Assembly (NCBI RefSeq): GCF_000766795.1
Contig: NZ_JPDS01000001.1
Span: forward strand, 563,001 to 627,000
DNA: 64,000 nt
Direction of reading: 5' to 3'
Source of the DNA: Polaribacter sp. Hel1_85
Lineage (GTDB): Bacteria; Bacteroidota; Bacteroidia; Flavobacteriales; Flavobacteriaceae
The translations under genes and the position numbers were made by a program. This document shows, in pieces, positions 44,104 through 53,386 of the stretch (its first letter is position 1; every line of letters starts with the position of its first letter). Under the pieces are notes generated by a model that worked only from the letters and a program-made list of their open reading frames with translations, was not told the origin of the DNA and ran no database searches.

Positions 44104-44619
44104 TTACTTGTTGCTCCCACTAGTGAACGTATCTGCTAATTCAGACATTTTATTAATATCTATACTACCTGTTAAAGATACGACTACAGCTTCAGAATTA
44201 CCGTTTGTTTTTTCGTCAATACCTTTTATAAACATTAACACTTCACTAACATAGTCTTTATTTTTAGTAGACTTTACATAGATTTTAACTCGAGAATTAT
44301 TTTCTTTTATTCTCATTAACTGAGTTAAGTTCTGTCTTTTAATTGCTGAATTTGCCATTGTTTCCATTTTGTTTGCAATTGCAACATCTTTGGTAGAAAA
44401 CATTTTAAATTCTTTTAAATCTTGAATCATTTGAAAAACTTTCATTCCTTCATTATCATCAATTTTTACATTTTTGAATTTAGAGATTAATTCGAAAGCA
44501 TCTTTGGTAACTACTACCATATCTACTCCATCCATATCTTCTAAAGAGTCAAAAAATGACTGTGCGCTTGTTACCATTGGTGCAACTACTAACGCTATTA
44601 ATATTGCTATTTTTTTCAT
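44104..44619 (-). CDS. DUF4252 secreted protein
   Basis: 171 residues: a signal peptide (about 1-20, SAQ end) and a DUF4252 domain (about 40-150). It has no lipobox, unlike its downstream paralogue. It starts 47 bp after the anti-sigma-like gene in the same operon. Likely an envelope protein; molecular function unknown. Confidence 0.85.
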   Translation of the reverse strand: MKKIAILIALVVAPMVTSAQSFFDSLEDMDGVDMVVVTKDAFELISKFKNVKIDDNEGMKVFQMIQDLKEFKMFSTKDVAIANKMETMANSAIKRQNLTQLMRIKENNSRVKIYVKSTKNKDYVSEVLMFIKGIDEKTNGNSEAVVVSLTGSIDINKMSELADTFTSGSNK

Positions 44620-44666
44620 AATTTCTGTGTTTACTTGGTTTTATTATTTTACTTGTTTACTTGGTT

Positions 44667-45089
44667 TTATTTTAATATTTTTTTTACGGTGTTTTCATAA
44701 GTATGTAAGGTTGCTACTGCCTTTTCTCCTTTTTGAAGGTTTGACGATAAAAGTCTTAATCCTTTACTTATTTGATCGAATTGTTTTTGTGCTTGGTATT
44801 TATTGTATTCTTGTTTACCAATAAATACACTAAATAATAAGACTACTGACGCTGCTACAGATAACCATTTTAAGTTTCTCTTTTTAGATTTCTTAGGTTC
44901 TAACTGAATGGTTTTTGTATAGGTTTCATCTTTGTTGGCAGCAAAATAATTAAACATAAACTCGTATTCTTGCAAGTGTGGTGCAACATTACCTCCTGTA
45001 AAATAGTTTCTTAAGGTTGTTTCTTCTTGCAAAGACGTTTCTGCTTTTTCGTATTTTTCTACTAATATTTCTATGTTAGCTAACTCCAT
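44667..45089 (-). CDS. Anti-sigma-factor-like membrane protein
   Basis: 140 residues: cytoplasmic N-terminal region (about 1-72, with the zinc-less pattern ENYEKAETSLQEE-like ASD-type helices), one membrane helix (about 75-92, LSVAASVVLLFSVFIG) and a short periplasmic tail. Its start overlaps the end of the sigma-factor gene by 14 bases, the usual layout of sigma/anti-sigma pairs. The sequence does not contain a HxxxCxxC zinc motif, so the mode of control is inferred. Confidence 0.78.
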   Translation of the reverse strand: MELANIEILVEKYEKAETSLQEETTLRNYFTGGNVAPHLQEYEFMFNYFAANKDETYTKTIQLEPKKSKKRNLKWLSVAASVVLLFSVFIGKQEYNKYQAQKQFDQISKGLRLLSSNLQKGEKAVATLHTYENTVKKILK

Positions 45090-45585
45090 AGTTGTGTTGT
45101 TTAATTAATGCTTCTCTTATTGTTTTTCTTGCTCTAGACAAGGCTACTCTTACTGCTGTTGGTTTCATATCTACCATTTTGCAGATTTCATCAAAATCAT
45201 ATTGTTCAACATCTCTTAATTGAATAATAATTTTTTGTTGTTCAGGTAAGTCTTCTATCAATTGGTGTACTTGGTTTACACTATCTCTATGTTCAATTTT
45301 CTTATCTAAACTTGTATCTTTTTCTTTATAATTACTGTGTACTAATGTTAAATTACTTGCTTGTTTAGATTTTAATCTGTCATAACAATAATTTTTAGTC
45401 ATTGTCATTGCAAAGGCTTCAACATTCTTATAATCAGCAATTTTTTCTTTACTTTTCCATAGTTTAAAGAATAATTCTTGCGTAGCATCTTCAGCTTCTT
45501 CTGTAGAAACTAAAAGTCTTTTTGCTAATCTGAAGACTTTATCTTTAAATGGTAAAACAACTTTTAAAAAGTCTGATTGATTCAT
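45076..45585 (-). CDS. ECF-type RNA polymerase sigma factor
   Basis: 169 residues with region 2 (about 10-80, TEEAEDATQELFFKLWK, the -10 recognition helix) and region 4 (about 110-162, LPEQQKIIIQLRDVEQYDFDEICKMV, HTH for the -35). It heads an operon with an anti-sigma-like gene and two DUF4252 genes, a known Bacteroidota arrangement. It would direct RNA polymerase to a stress or envelope regulon. Confidence 0.92.
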   Translation of the reverse strand: MNQSDFLKVVLPFKDKVFRLAKRLLVSTEEAEDATQELFFKLWKSKEKIADYKNVEAFAMTMTKNYCYDRLKSKQASNLTLVHSNYKEKDTSLDKKIEHRDSVNQVHQLIEDLPEQQKIIIQLRDVEQYDFDEICKMVDMKPTAVRVALSRARKTIREALIKQHNYGVS

Positions 45586-45749
45586 TTGGTTTGGTTGATT
45601 TGTCTTGTAAACATATAATAAATACTATTCTTTATATCAGGTTTACATAATTAAGACGAGGCACAATATATTTTGTTACAAGATATTTTAAAAATAATAC
45701 TAATTCTCTTTATATTGCGTTAGTTTTACTATAAACATTCTTATTCTAA

Positions 45750-47231
45750 ATGAAAAATATTATAAAAACATTCGTATTCTTTATAGTTTTAATTTTCTTT
45801 TATAATTGCTCTAAAGACGATAATTCTATTATTCCTCAAGATATAGAAATTCAAGATTTTGTATGGAAAGGTATGAATGCATATTATTATTGGCAAAATG
45901 ATGTTCCAAATTTAGCTGACAAACGTTTTTCATCTCAAACCGAAATAAATGATTTCTCATATGGGTTTCCTACTCCAGAAGAATTATTTGAAACAGTACG
46001 TTATCAACCAGGGTTAATTGACAAATTTTCTAGGATATTTGATGATTATATTGCTTTGGAAAACTATTTTCAAGGAATTACTTTAAATAATGGTATGGAA
46101 TTCGAATTGTATTATGAAAAAGGGAGTACAACAAATGCTTATGGTGTTGTTAGATATGTAGTTCCTAACTCTGATGCAGATGTAAAAGGTGTATTAAGAG
46201 GAATGGTTTTTAGTGAAGTAAATGGAAATCCTATTACTAAAAATAATTACCAAAATTTATTATTCGGCTCTAATACAAGTTACACAATTAATTTAGCAGA
46301 TTTTAATGCAGGAAACCCTATATTAAATGGAAATTCTATTTCGTTAGAAAAATTTGAATTGCAAGAAAATCCAGTTTCAATTGTAAAAACTTTTGACGAG
46401 GGTGCAAAAAAAATAGGATATTTATTATACAATCAATTTGCAAGCTCATATGATGGTCAATTAAACACGGCATTTAATTATTTTAAAACACAAGGTGTGA
46501 ATGAATTAATTGTTGATTTAAGATACAATGGTGGTGGATCTGTAAAAACTGCAACCTATTTAGGAAGTATGATTGCTACAAAATCTAATCAAACTTTATT
46601 TTCTCAGCAAATTTGGAATGAAAAAGTTATGGAAAATAATGATGCTAGTAATTTCTTAAATTATTTTACAGATGAAATAAGAAATACTGATGAAAATGAA
46701 AATATTATTCTTGAAGAAACCATTAATAGCTTAAACCTTTCCAGTGTGTATTTCATTGTTACAGAAGATACTGCATCTGCTTCAGAATTAGTAATAAATG
46801 CTTTAAGTGCTTATATTGATGTAAATTTAGTTGGTACACAAACTGTTGGAAAACAAGTAGGTTCTATTACTTTATATGATTCTGATAATTTAAGAAGAAC
46901 TGGTTCTAATTTAAACTCAAATCATACATATGCAATGCAGCCAATTGTATTAGAAATAAAAAATTCTAAAGGAGAGAATAATCCTGATGGATATATTCCT
47001 GAAGTAGAACTCTATGAAGATTTTGGACAAATTTCTGGCAATGTAAATTTAGGTGTTTTAGGAGAAAAATCTGATCCTCTTTTAAATAGAACAATTAACT
47101 ATATAACAACTGGTGCAAAGTTTTCTGGAAAAAGAAAAATTAACATCAAAAAAGAACAAATAACAAATTCTAAATTACAAAGACCTTTTGCAAATGAAAT
47201 GTATGTAGATTTTAAAATAAATAATTTTTAA
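45750..47231 (+). CDS. S41-family peptidase lipoprotein
   Basis: 493 residues. Lipobox FYNC (Cys about 20). A short N-terminal helical region is followed by a PDZ-like part (about 125-205) and the S41 (tail-specific protease) domain (about 220-410). The nucleophile is the Ser in TASASELVINAL and the general base Lys in VGKQVGS. C-terminal about 80 residues are extra. The product would be a cell-envelope endopeptidase. Monocistronic with a strong terminator. Confidence 0.85.
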   Translation: MKNIIKTFVFFIVLIFFYNCSKDDNSIIPQDIEIQDFVWKGMNAYYYWQNDVPNLADKRFSSQTEINDFSYGFPTPEELFETVRYQPGLIDKFSRIFDDYIALENYFQGITLNNGMEFELYYEKGSTTNAYGVVRYVVPNSDADVKGVLRGMVFSEVNGNPITKNNYQNLLFGSNTSYTINLADFNAGNPILNGNSISLEKFELQENPVSIVKTFDEGAKKIGYLLYNQFASSYDGQLNTAFNYFKTQGVNELIVDLRYNGGGSVKTATYLGSMIATKSNQTLFSQQIWNEKVMENNDASNFLNYFTDEIRNTDENENIILEETINSLNLSSVYFIVTEDTASASELVINALSAYIDVNLVGTQTVGKQVGSITLYDSDNLRRTGSNLNSNHTYAMQPIVLEIKNSKGENNPDGYIPEVELYEDFGQISGNVNLGVLGEKSDPLLNRTINYITTGAKFSGKRKINIKKEQITNSKLQRPFANEMYVDFKINNF

Positions 47232-47240
47232 AAACATATA

Positions 47241-47270
47241 AAATCCAGTTTTTAACTGGATTTTTTTTTA
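47241..47270 (+). terminator. Terminator after the S41 gene
   Basis: Stem AAATCCAGTT / AACTGGATTT (10 bp) with a 3-base loop and a long T run. Being convergent with the patatin gene, it may serve both. Confidence 0.9.
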
Positions 47271-47285
47271 TGCTATAAATTTTCA

Positions 47286-48248
47286 TTACTTTAATTCAGG
47301 CTTTTCTATAAATTCTTCAATTTCTTGATCGGTTAAAACATCTGGTCTAAACTCACTCATTAATTCTTCTCTTTTAGATTTTGCGTATTTATAACCAGAT
47401 TTCCACCATTTACGCATTAAAACTTCATCAAACACTAAAGAATTTGTAGTTAGTACAGTAGGTGTATAATAAAGATTCAGCTTTATATCCTTATTATTAG
47501 CAGCTAATTTTCCAATTGTAATATTGTGCCTTTCTACATGCGTTAACATAAAATCGAAAACATCAAACAATAATGAAAACGGGTTTTTTGCTGGCAGCCT
47601 ATTAAATTGAGTTACTTCAGTTTCTAAAATAATAGCGTCAATTTCTGTTGCTCCTCTTAAAATAGCCTCTCTAATTGGTACTAAAGAGCCAAAACCTCCA
47701 TCTGCATATTGACAATTATTTTTTTCTAACAAACTCATAAAAGGTACATAATTACAAGACCCCCAAATCCAATCGCAAAAATCATCGTAAGTACAATCAT
47801 TTATAGATTTATATTCAATATGATTTGCTGTTAAATTAGAAACTGTAACAACAACCTCTTTATTATTTGCTCTAATTTCATTATACATTTCTTTAGTAAC
47901 ATTCTTTTTTATTAAACTTCTTAGATTTTTACTTTCTCCAAAAGTTTTTCTTCCATTTAAAAAATTCCAAAATGTATTTAAATGACGAATACTAATCACT
48001 TTCTCACCAGCAACTCTTTTAATTTTAAAAGGATTATTACTAAAAATAGTTTTCTGATTTACATTGGTATAAAGCTTCTTTAACGCATCTAATTTACCTA
48101 AAGCCAAATGAGAAACCATTAAACTACCTGTAGAAGTACCTAAAAATAGATCATAATCTTTTTTTTCTTTCTTCATTAAGTATTGAGCAACACCACCTGC
48201 AAATGCTCCTTTACTTCCTCCACCAGAAATTACCAACGCTTTTTTCAT
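47286..48248 (-). CDS. Patatin-like phospholipase
   Basis: 320 residues. The oxyanion-hole motif is GGGSKG (about 9-14), the nucleophile elbow GTSTG (about 38-42, Ser40) and the catalytic Asp in YADGGFG (DGG). These are the three hallmarks of bacterial patatins, which hydrolyse phospholipids or acylglycerols. No signal peptide is visible. Convergent with the S41 gene. Confidence 0.92.
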   Translation of the reverse strand: MKKALVISGGGSKGAFAGGVAQYLMKKEKKDYDLFLGTSTGSLMVSHLALGKLDALKKLYTNVNQKTIFSNNPFKIKRVAGEKVISIRHLNTFWNFLNGRKTFGESKNLRSLIKKNVTKEMYNEIRANNKEVVVTVSNLTANHIEYKSINDCTYDDFCDWIWGSCNYVPFMSLLEKNNCQYADGGFGSLVPIREAILRGATEIDAIILETEVTQFNRLPAKNPFSLLFDVFDFMLTHVERHNITIGKLAANNKDIKLNLYYTPTVLTTNSLVFDEVLMRKWWKSGYKYAKSKREELMSEFRPDVLTDQEIEEFIEKPELK

Positions 48249-48321
48249 TATCTAAAAATGATTTGTTTATTTAAAAAGAAGCCTACAAGGCTTTTACCTT
48301 GTAATTTTCTATAAAATTGTT

Positions 48322-48341
48322 ATTCTCGAGAAATCGAGAAT
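48322..48341. other. GNRA-tetraloop hairpin upstream of the propeller lipoprotein
   Basis: ATTCTCGA, loop GAAA, TCGAGAAT: an 8-bp stem capped by a GAAA tetraloop. A second short hairpin (TACAAGG / CCTTGTA) is at 48285-48304. Both lie between divergent genes. Confidence 0.55.
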
Positions 48342-48462
48342 CTAAAAATAAAGTTTTTTAAGTTGCTAATTATAAAACCAATTAAATATTGTTATCATTT
48401 TAATCATTAGTATAACTTGGTCTGAAAAAAAACTTTATTTTAGTGCTATAAAAGTATCAAAA

Positions 48463-49509
48463 ATGAAAAGAATATACGCACTTATTTTTATTTTCCTAGT
48501 TTTTGTCTCTTGTAAGAAAGATTATCAACCAAGAGAAATAGACACAATAACAGTGAAAGAGTATAAAATAAACAGTGTTAGCATTCGTGCAATTCAGGTG
48601 GTAAATAAAGAAAAAGTAATTTATGCTGGTTCAAATGGTGATGTTGGTTATTTTTATGACAAAGATGAATCAATTTTACCTCCAATTTCAATTAAATACC
48701 AAGACTCTATTAGTCCAAACTTTAGAAGTATAGCTTCTAATGGAAAAGCAGTTTTTGCATTAAGTATTGCTAATCCTGCATTATTATATCGTGTTTCTGG
48801 TGGGAAATATAAATTAAAATATTCAGAAAAGCATGAAAAGGTTTTTTATGATTCGATGCATTTTTTTGATGATAATAAACATGGAATTGTAGTTGGTGAT
48901 CCAACAGAAAATTGTGCTTCTATTATTTTAACTTCTGATGCTGGTGAAACTTGGAATAAAATTCCATGTACAAATCTTCCAAATTTTGAAGAAGGTGAAG
49001 CCTTTTTTGCTGCTAGTAATACCAATATTAAAACCATTGGAAGTACAGTTTGGATTGCTTCTGGAGGAAAAAAAGCACGTATTTTAAAATCTGATGATTA
49101 TGGAAAAACATGGCAAATTTTTGAAACTCCAATTATTCAAGGAAATGGACCTCAAGGAATCTATTCTATAGATTTTGCTGATAAAAACAATGGAATTGCA
49201 ATTGGTGGAGATTATTCAAAACCTTTAGCAAATAAAGCAAATAAAGCTGTTACAATAGATGGTGGAAAAACTTGGACATTAATTTCTGATGGACAAAACC
49301 CTAACTATAAAAGTTGTGTGCAATATGTTCCAAAAACAAATGGAAAAGAAGTTTTTGCAGTTGGAAAAACTGGAATATCTTATTCTAATAACGGTGGAAA
49401 TACCTGGAAAGAAGTTTCAAAAGAGGCCTATTATACAATTCAGTTTGTAGATAGAAATACAGCTTGGTTAGCTGGAAATAATAAAATAGGAAAACTAGTT
49501 TTAAACTAA
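48463..49509 (+). CDS. Beta-propeller lipoprotein with Asp-box (BNR/YCF48-type) repeats
   Basis: 348 residues. Lipobox FVSC (Cys about 17). At least four Asp-box-like turns are visible: TSDAGETWNK, KSDDYGKTWQI, TIDGGKTWTL and SNNGGNTWKE. These give a sialidase/YCF48-type propeller. It is the first of three closely spaced genes (gaps of one base) ending with peptidase T. The role is likely extracellular binding; enzyme residues were not identified. Confidence 0.85.
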   Translation: MKRIYALIFIFLVFVSCKKDYQPREIDTITVKEYKINSVSIRAIQVVNKEKVIYAGSNGDVGYFYDKDESILPPISIKYQDSISPNFRSIASNGKAVFALSIANPALLYRVSGGKYKLKYSEKHEKVFYDSMHFFDDNKHGIVVGDPTENCASIILTSDAGETWNKIPCTNLPNFEEGEAFFAASNTNIKTIGSTVWIASGGKKARILKSDDYGKTWQIFETPIIQGNGPQGIYSIDFADKNNGIAIGGDYSKPLANKANKAVTIDGGKTWTLISDGQNPNYKSCVQYVPKTNGKEVFAVGKTGISYSNNGGNTWKEVSKEAYYTIQFVDRNTAWLAGNNKIGKLVLN

Positions 49510-49510
49510 A

Positions 49511-50071
49511 ATGACAAAAAAGTTATTCTTCCTTATTGTAGCTTCACTCCTATTTTTCTCTTGCTCACAGCAATCTAAAATTAGTAAAGATTTTAATTGT
49601 AAAACTTCTAGCTTTAAAAGGTTAGAAGAAGTAAAAGACATTAAAAAGTTGTTTTCTATTCAAATTCCAAAAAGTTGGAAAACAAATTTATATTATGATG
49701 ATATTCAATCTTCAATTTATACTGCAGACACAACAAAACAATTAACAGAAACTTTACTTTTAGATATCACTGCTATCAATCAAAACATTAAATTTGATGA
49801 AGCTTTTAAATTAAAGCAAGAGCAAGAAAATTTATCAAAAAAATTAATAAAAACAACATCAAAAGAAACAAAAATACTTAATAAACCTTCTTTTTACACA
49901 ATTTCTAAAGGTAAAAAAGGAAAACATAATTATCAAGTTTGTCATTTTTTTATCAAAACAAACGAACAAAAATTTATACTTGCAAAAGCAGAAGTTTACG
50001 GAGATTCTTTAATAAAAAAAAGGTTTTGTAATGCTTTAGCTCTCATAGAAAAAATTAAAATATCAAATTAA
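49511..50071 (+). CDS. Uncharacterised lipoprotein
   Basis: 186 residues. Lipobox LFFSC (Cys about 18). The mature part contains a compact alpha/beta segment (KKLFSIQIPKSWKTNLYYDD) of unknown family. It is one base after the propeller lipoprotein and one base before peptidase T, so it is in the same operon. Confidence 0.7.
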   Translation: MTKKLFFLIVASLLFFSCSQQSKISKDFNCKTSSFKRLEEVKDIKKLFSIQIPKSWKTNLYYDDIQSSIYTADTTKQLTETLLLDITAINQNIKFDEAFKLKQEQENLSKKLIKTTSKETKILNKPSFYTISKGKKGKHNYQVCHFFIKTNEQKFILAKAEVYGDSLIKKRFCNALALIEKIKISN

Positions 50072-50072
50072 A

Positions 50073-51308
50073 ATGATTAATAAACAACACATTACCAATC
50101 GATTTATAAAATACGTTACTATAGATACAGAATCAGACCCTAACAATCCTGCTTTTCCAAGTACAGAAAAACAATGGGATTTAGCAAAGGTTTTAGTTGA
50201 TGAATTGAAAGAAATAGGAATGCAAGATGTAGATTTAGATGACAATTGCTACATCATGGCAACTTTACCTAGTAATTTAGATTATAAAGTACCAACAATA
50301 GGCTTTGTAGCTCATATAGATACAAGTCCAGATTTTACTGGTAAAGATGTAAATCCTAAAATTGTAGAAAATTATGATGGAAAAGATATCATTTTAAATA
50401 AAGAACAAAATATTGTTTTATCTCCAAATTATTTTGATGATTTATTACAATATAAAGGTCAAACTATAATTACAACAGATGGTACAACGCTTTTAGGTGC
50501 TGATGATAAAGCTGGTATTACAGAAATAGTTACTGCGATGGAATATTTAATTCAGCATACAGAAATTAAACATGGTAAAATTAGAATTTGTTTTACGCCA
50601 GATGAAGAAGTTGGTAAAGGTGCACATTTGTTTGATGTAGAAAAATTTGGTGCAGAATGGGCTTATACAATGGATGGAAGTCAGATTGGTGAGTTAGAAT
50701 ACGAAAACTTTAATGCTGCTGGAGCAAAAGTTACCATTACAGGTAAAATTGTACATCCAGGTTATGCAAAAGGTAAAATGATAAATTCTATGCTAATTGC
50801 TAATCAATTTATTGCTGCACTTCCAGCAAACGAAGTTCCTGAAAAGACAGAAGGTTATGAAGGTTTTTTTCATTTGCATGATATAAATGGTAATGTTGAA
50901 AAAACTGTTTTAGAATATATTGTTAGAGATCATGATTTAGAGTTGTTTGAAGATAGAAAAGAATTGATGCAAAAAATCGCTACAGATTTCAATAAAAAAT
51001 ACAAACAAGATGTTATAGATATTTCTATTAAAGACCAATACTTTAATATGAAAGAAAAAATAACTCCTGTGATGCATATTGTAGATATTGCTGAAGAAGT
51101 TATGAATGATTTAGGAATTACACCATTAATTAAAGCAATTCGAGGAGGAACAGATGGTTCTCAATTATCATACAAAGGATTGCCATGTCCTAATATTTTT
51201 GCTGGTGGACATAATTTTCATGGTCGTTTTGAATATGTACCAGTAGAATCTATGATAAAAGCTACAGAAGTAATTATTGGAATAGCACAAAAAGTATCTC
51301 AGAAATAA
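50073..51308 (+). CDS. pepT: Peptidase T (tripeptide aminopeptidase)
   Basis: 411 residues of the M20 metallopeptidase family. Zinc ligands H81 and D83 in HIDTSPDFTG, the bridging Asp D144 in LGADDKAG, catalytic E178/E179 in TPDEEVGKG and a later His in the C-terminal GGHNFHG. The length is normal for PepT, which removes the N-terminal residue from tripeptides. It is the last gene of the operon and is followed by a strong terminator. Confidence 0.95.
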   Translation: MINKQHITNRFIKYVTIDTESDPNNPAFPSTEKQWDLAKVLVDELKEIGMQDVDLDDNCYIMATLPSNLDYKVPTIGFVAHIDTSPDFTGKDVNPKIVENYDGKDIILNKEQNIVLSPNYFDDLLQYKGQTIITTDGTTLLGADDKAGITEIVTAMEYLIQHTEIKHGKIRICFTPDEEVGKGAHLFDVEKFGAEWAYTMDGSQIGELEYENFNAAGAKVTITGKIVHPGYAKGKMINSMLIANQFIAALPANEVPEKTEGYEGFFHLHDINGNVEKTVLEYIVRDHDLELFEDRKELMQKIATDFNKKYKQDVIDISIKDQYFNMKEKITPVMHIVDIAEEVMNDLGITPLIKAIRGGTDGSQLSYKGLPCPNIFAGGHNFHGRFEYVPVESMIKATEVIIGIAQKVSQK

Positions 51309-51318
51309 ACAAAAAAAA

Positions 51319-51340
51319 AGTCTCCAGTAAACTGGAGACT
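51319..51340 (+). terminator. Terminator after pepT
   Basis: Perfect 10-bp stem AGTCTCCAGT / ACTGGAGACT with a 2-base loop; flanked by an A run and a weak T stretch, possibly bidirectional. Confidence 0.8.
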
Positions 51341-51458
51341 TATTATCATAGCGTATGCTATTTGTAAACTCATTAATAATAAAGCCCCTAATCTCTATTA
51401 GAAAAATATTGTCTACAACGCAAATTTAGTCAATTTTATCTTATTACAAAGTAAATAC

Positions 51459-51998
51459 TTAAAATAATTCTGGATTTTTCCCTTTTACATTTTCAAAAAA
51501 AGCGTGAAAGACTTCAAAGTCCTTATCCTTGTTGGTTGTTGTGTAATAAGGTTCTGAAATTTTTATTTTTTTATTTCCAAAATCCAGAGTTGCCATCACA
51601 ATTGGCACATTTGCTCCTTTTGCAATATAATAGAACCCTGTTTTCCACTTATCTACCTTTTTTCTTGTTCCTTCTGGAGATAAACCTAGTATAAATTTTT
51701 CATTAGCATTAAAAACAGCAATAACAGCGTCAACTAAATTGTTACTTTTTGTTCTATCAACTGGTGTTCCTCCTAACATTCTAAAGAAAAATCCAAAAGG
51801 AGGCTTAAATAAAGAACCTTTTCCTATAAAATGAACCATAGTTCCAGAAGCCATTCTTGCTAAAATTGCAATAGGAAAATCTACCCAACTTGTATGTGGT
51901 GCAGCTATAACTACATATTTTAAAGGAGTTTTTGGGAAATCGTTTTCTAGTTTCCAACCTAAAATGGTAAATAATATAAATCTTGCAAATGCTTTCAT
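51459..51998 (-). CDS. 1-acyl-glycerol-3-phosphate acyltransferase-type protein
   Basis: 179 residues of the PlsC family. The catalytic H-x4-D is HTSWVD in APHTSWVDFP and the phosphate-binding motif is SPEGTR. The family transfers acyl chains to lysophosphatidate or a related lipid. It is shorter than housekeeping PlsC and may be a paralogue acting on another acceptor. Confidence 0.87.
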   Translation of the reverse strand: MKAFARFILFTILGWKLENDFPKTPLKYVVIAAPHTSWVDFPIAILARMASGTMVHFIGKGSLFKPPFGFFFRMLGGTPVDRTKSNNLVDAVIAVFNANEKFILGLSPEGTRKKVDKWKTGFYYIAKGANVPIVMATLDFGNKKIKISEPYYTTTNKDKDFEVFHAFFENVKGKNPELF

Positions 51999-52039
51999 TG
52001 TCTGTTTTAAAAGTGATAAATTTATGAACTTAATTTGAT

Positions 52040-53386
52040 ATGATGAACGAATTGATTATATACTTCTTAATTGCACTGATTTTTAGTGTTATAGGTTTTT
52101 TTATTGGCAAGCTTTTAACCAAATTAAATTTTGAAAAGGAAAAAGGAAACACCGAAAAAGAAAAATCTGTATTAGAATTTGAAATTTCTAAGCTACATGA
52201 AACTGTAAAAAATGCTGAATTTAAGGTTGAAGAGTTGCAAGGCGAGTTAAAATTTATTCAAAAAGAAAAAGAAAATTTAATTTCTGATAAAACGCGTTTA
52301 GAAACAGAATTTAAAAATACAGAAGAAAAACTAGCAGCAAATAAAAACGAAGTTGAAAAACTACAAGAAAAATTTACTAACGATTTTGAAGTTTTGGCAA
52401 ACAAAATTTTAGAAGAAAAATCAACTAAATTTACGCAACAAAACAAAGAAAACTTAAAAGTAATTCTAAATCCACTTCAAGAAAAAATAAAGGTTTTTGA
52501 AGACAAAGTAGATAAAACTCACAAAGAAAGTATTGATTATCATGCAGCTTTACGTCAGCAAATTTTAGGTTTAAAAGAGTTAAACCAACAAATGAGTAAA
52601 GAAACCATTAACCTTACAAAAGCGTTGAAAGGTGATAATAAAATGCAAGGTAATTGGGGAGAATTGGTTTTAGAGCGTGTTTTAGAAAAGTCTGGTTTAG
52701 AGAAAGATAGAGAGTATTTTGTGCAGCAAAGCTTTACAAACGACGAAGGAAAAAGAGTTTTACCAGATGTTGTAATTCATTTGCCAGATAATAAGAAAAT
52801 GATTGTTGATTCTAAAGTTTCATTAACTGCTTACGAGCAATTTGTAAATGAAGATGATGAAGTTTTAAAAACACAATTTTTAAAAGAACATGTTGCTTCA
52901 CTTAGAAGACATGTAGAACAATTGAGTGAGAAAAAATATGAAGATATTTATAAAATTGAATCTCCAGATTTTGTACTCTTATTTATTCCTATAGAACCCG
53001 CTTTTGCCGTTGCAATAAACACAGACAATCACTTATACAATAAAGCTTTTGAAAAAAACATTGTAATTGTTACTCCATCTACCCTATTGGCCACTTTAAG
53101 AACTATAGATTCTATGTGGAATAACGAAAAGCAACAAAGAAATGCGATAGAAATTGCGAGACAAGCTGGTGCTTTGTATGATAAATTTCAAGGTCTTTTA
53201 GGTGATTTAATTGGTATTGGAAAGCGTATTGATGATAGTAAAAAAGAATATTCTAATGCTATGAACAAACTTTTTGATGGAAGAGGAAACTTAATTACTA
53301 GTGTTGAAAAGCTTAAGAAAATGGGTGCAAAAGCTAAAAAAGCAATTCCAGAAAATATTATTGACAGGGCAAGTCAAGTTGATTAA
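52040..53386 (+). CDS. rmuC: RmuC-family DNA recombination protein
   Basis: 448 residues: one N-terminal membrane helix (about 5-24), a long coiled coil (about 30-170) and the RmuC domain (about 175-420, with GNWGELVLERVLEKSGL and PDVVIHLPDNKKMIVDSK). RmuC proteins are linked to limiting recombination at inverted repeats and carry a nuclease-like fold. It ends four bases inside the end of a convergent gene. Confidence 0.92.
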   Translation: MMNELIIYFLIALIFSVIGFFIGKLLTKLNFEKEKGNTEKEKSVLEFEISKLHETVKNAEFKVEELQGELKFIQKEKENLISDKTRLETEFKNTEEKLAANKNEVEKLQEKFTNDFEVLANKILEEKSTKFTQQNKENLKVILNPLQEKIKVFEDKVDKTHKESIDYHAALRQQILGLKELNQQMSKETINLTKALKGDNKMQGNWGELVLERVLEKSGLEKDREYFVQQSFTNDEGKRVLPDVVIHLPDNKKMIVDSKVSLTAYEQFVNEDDEVLKTQFLKEHVASLRRHVEQLSEKKYEDIYKIESPDFVLLFIPIEPAFAVAINTDNHLYNKAFEKNIVIVTPSTLLATLRTIDSMWNNEKQQRNAIEIARQAGALYDKFQGLLGDLIGIGKRIDDSKKEYSNAMNKLFDGRGNLITSVEKLKKMGAKAKKAIPENIIDRASQVD

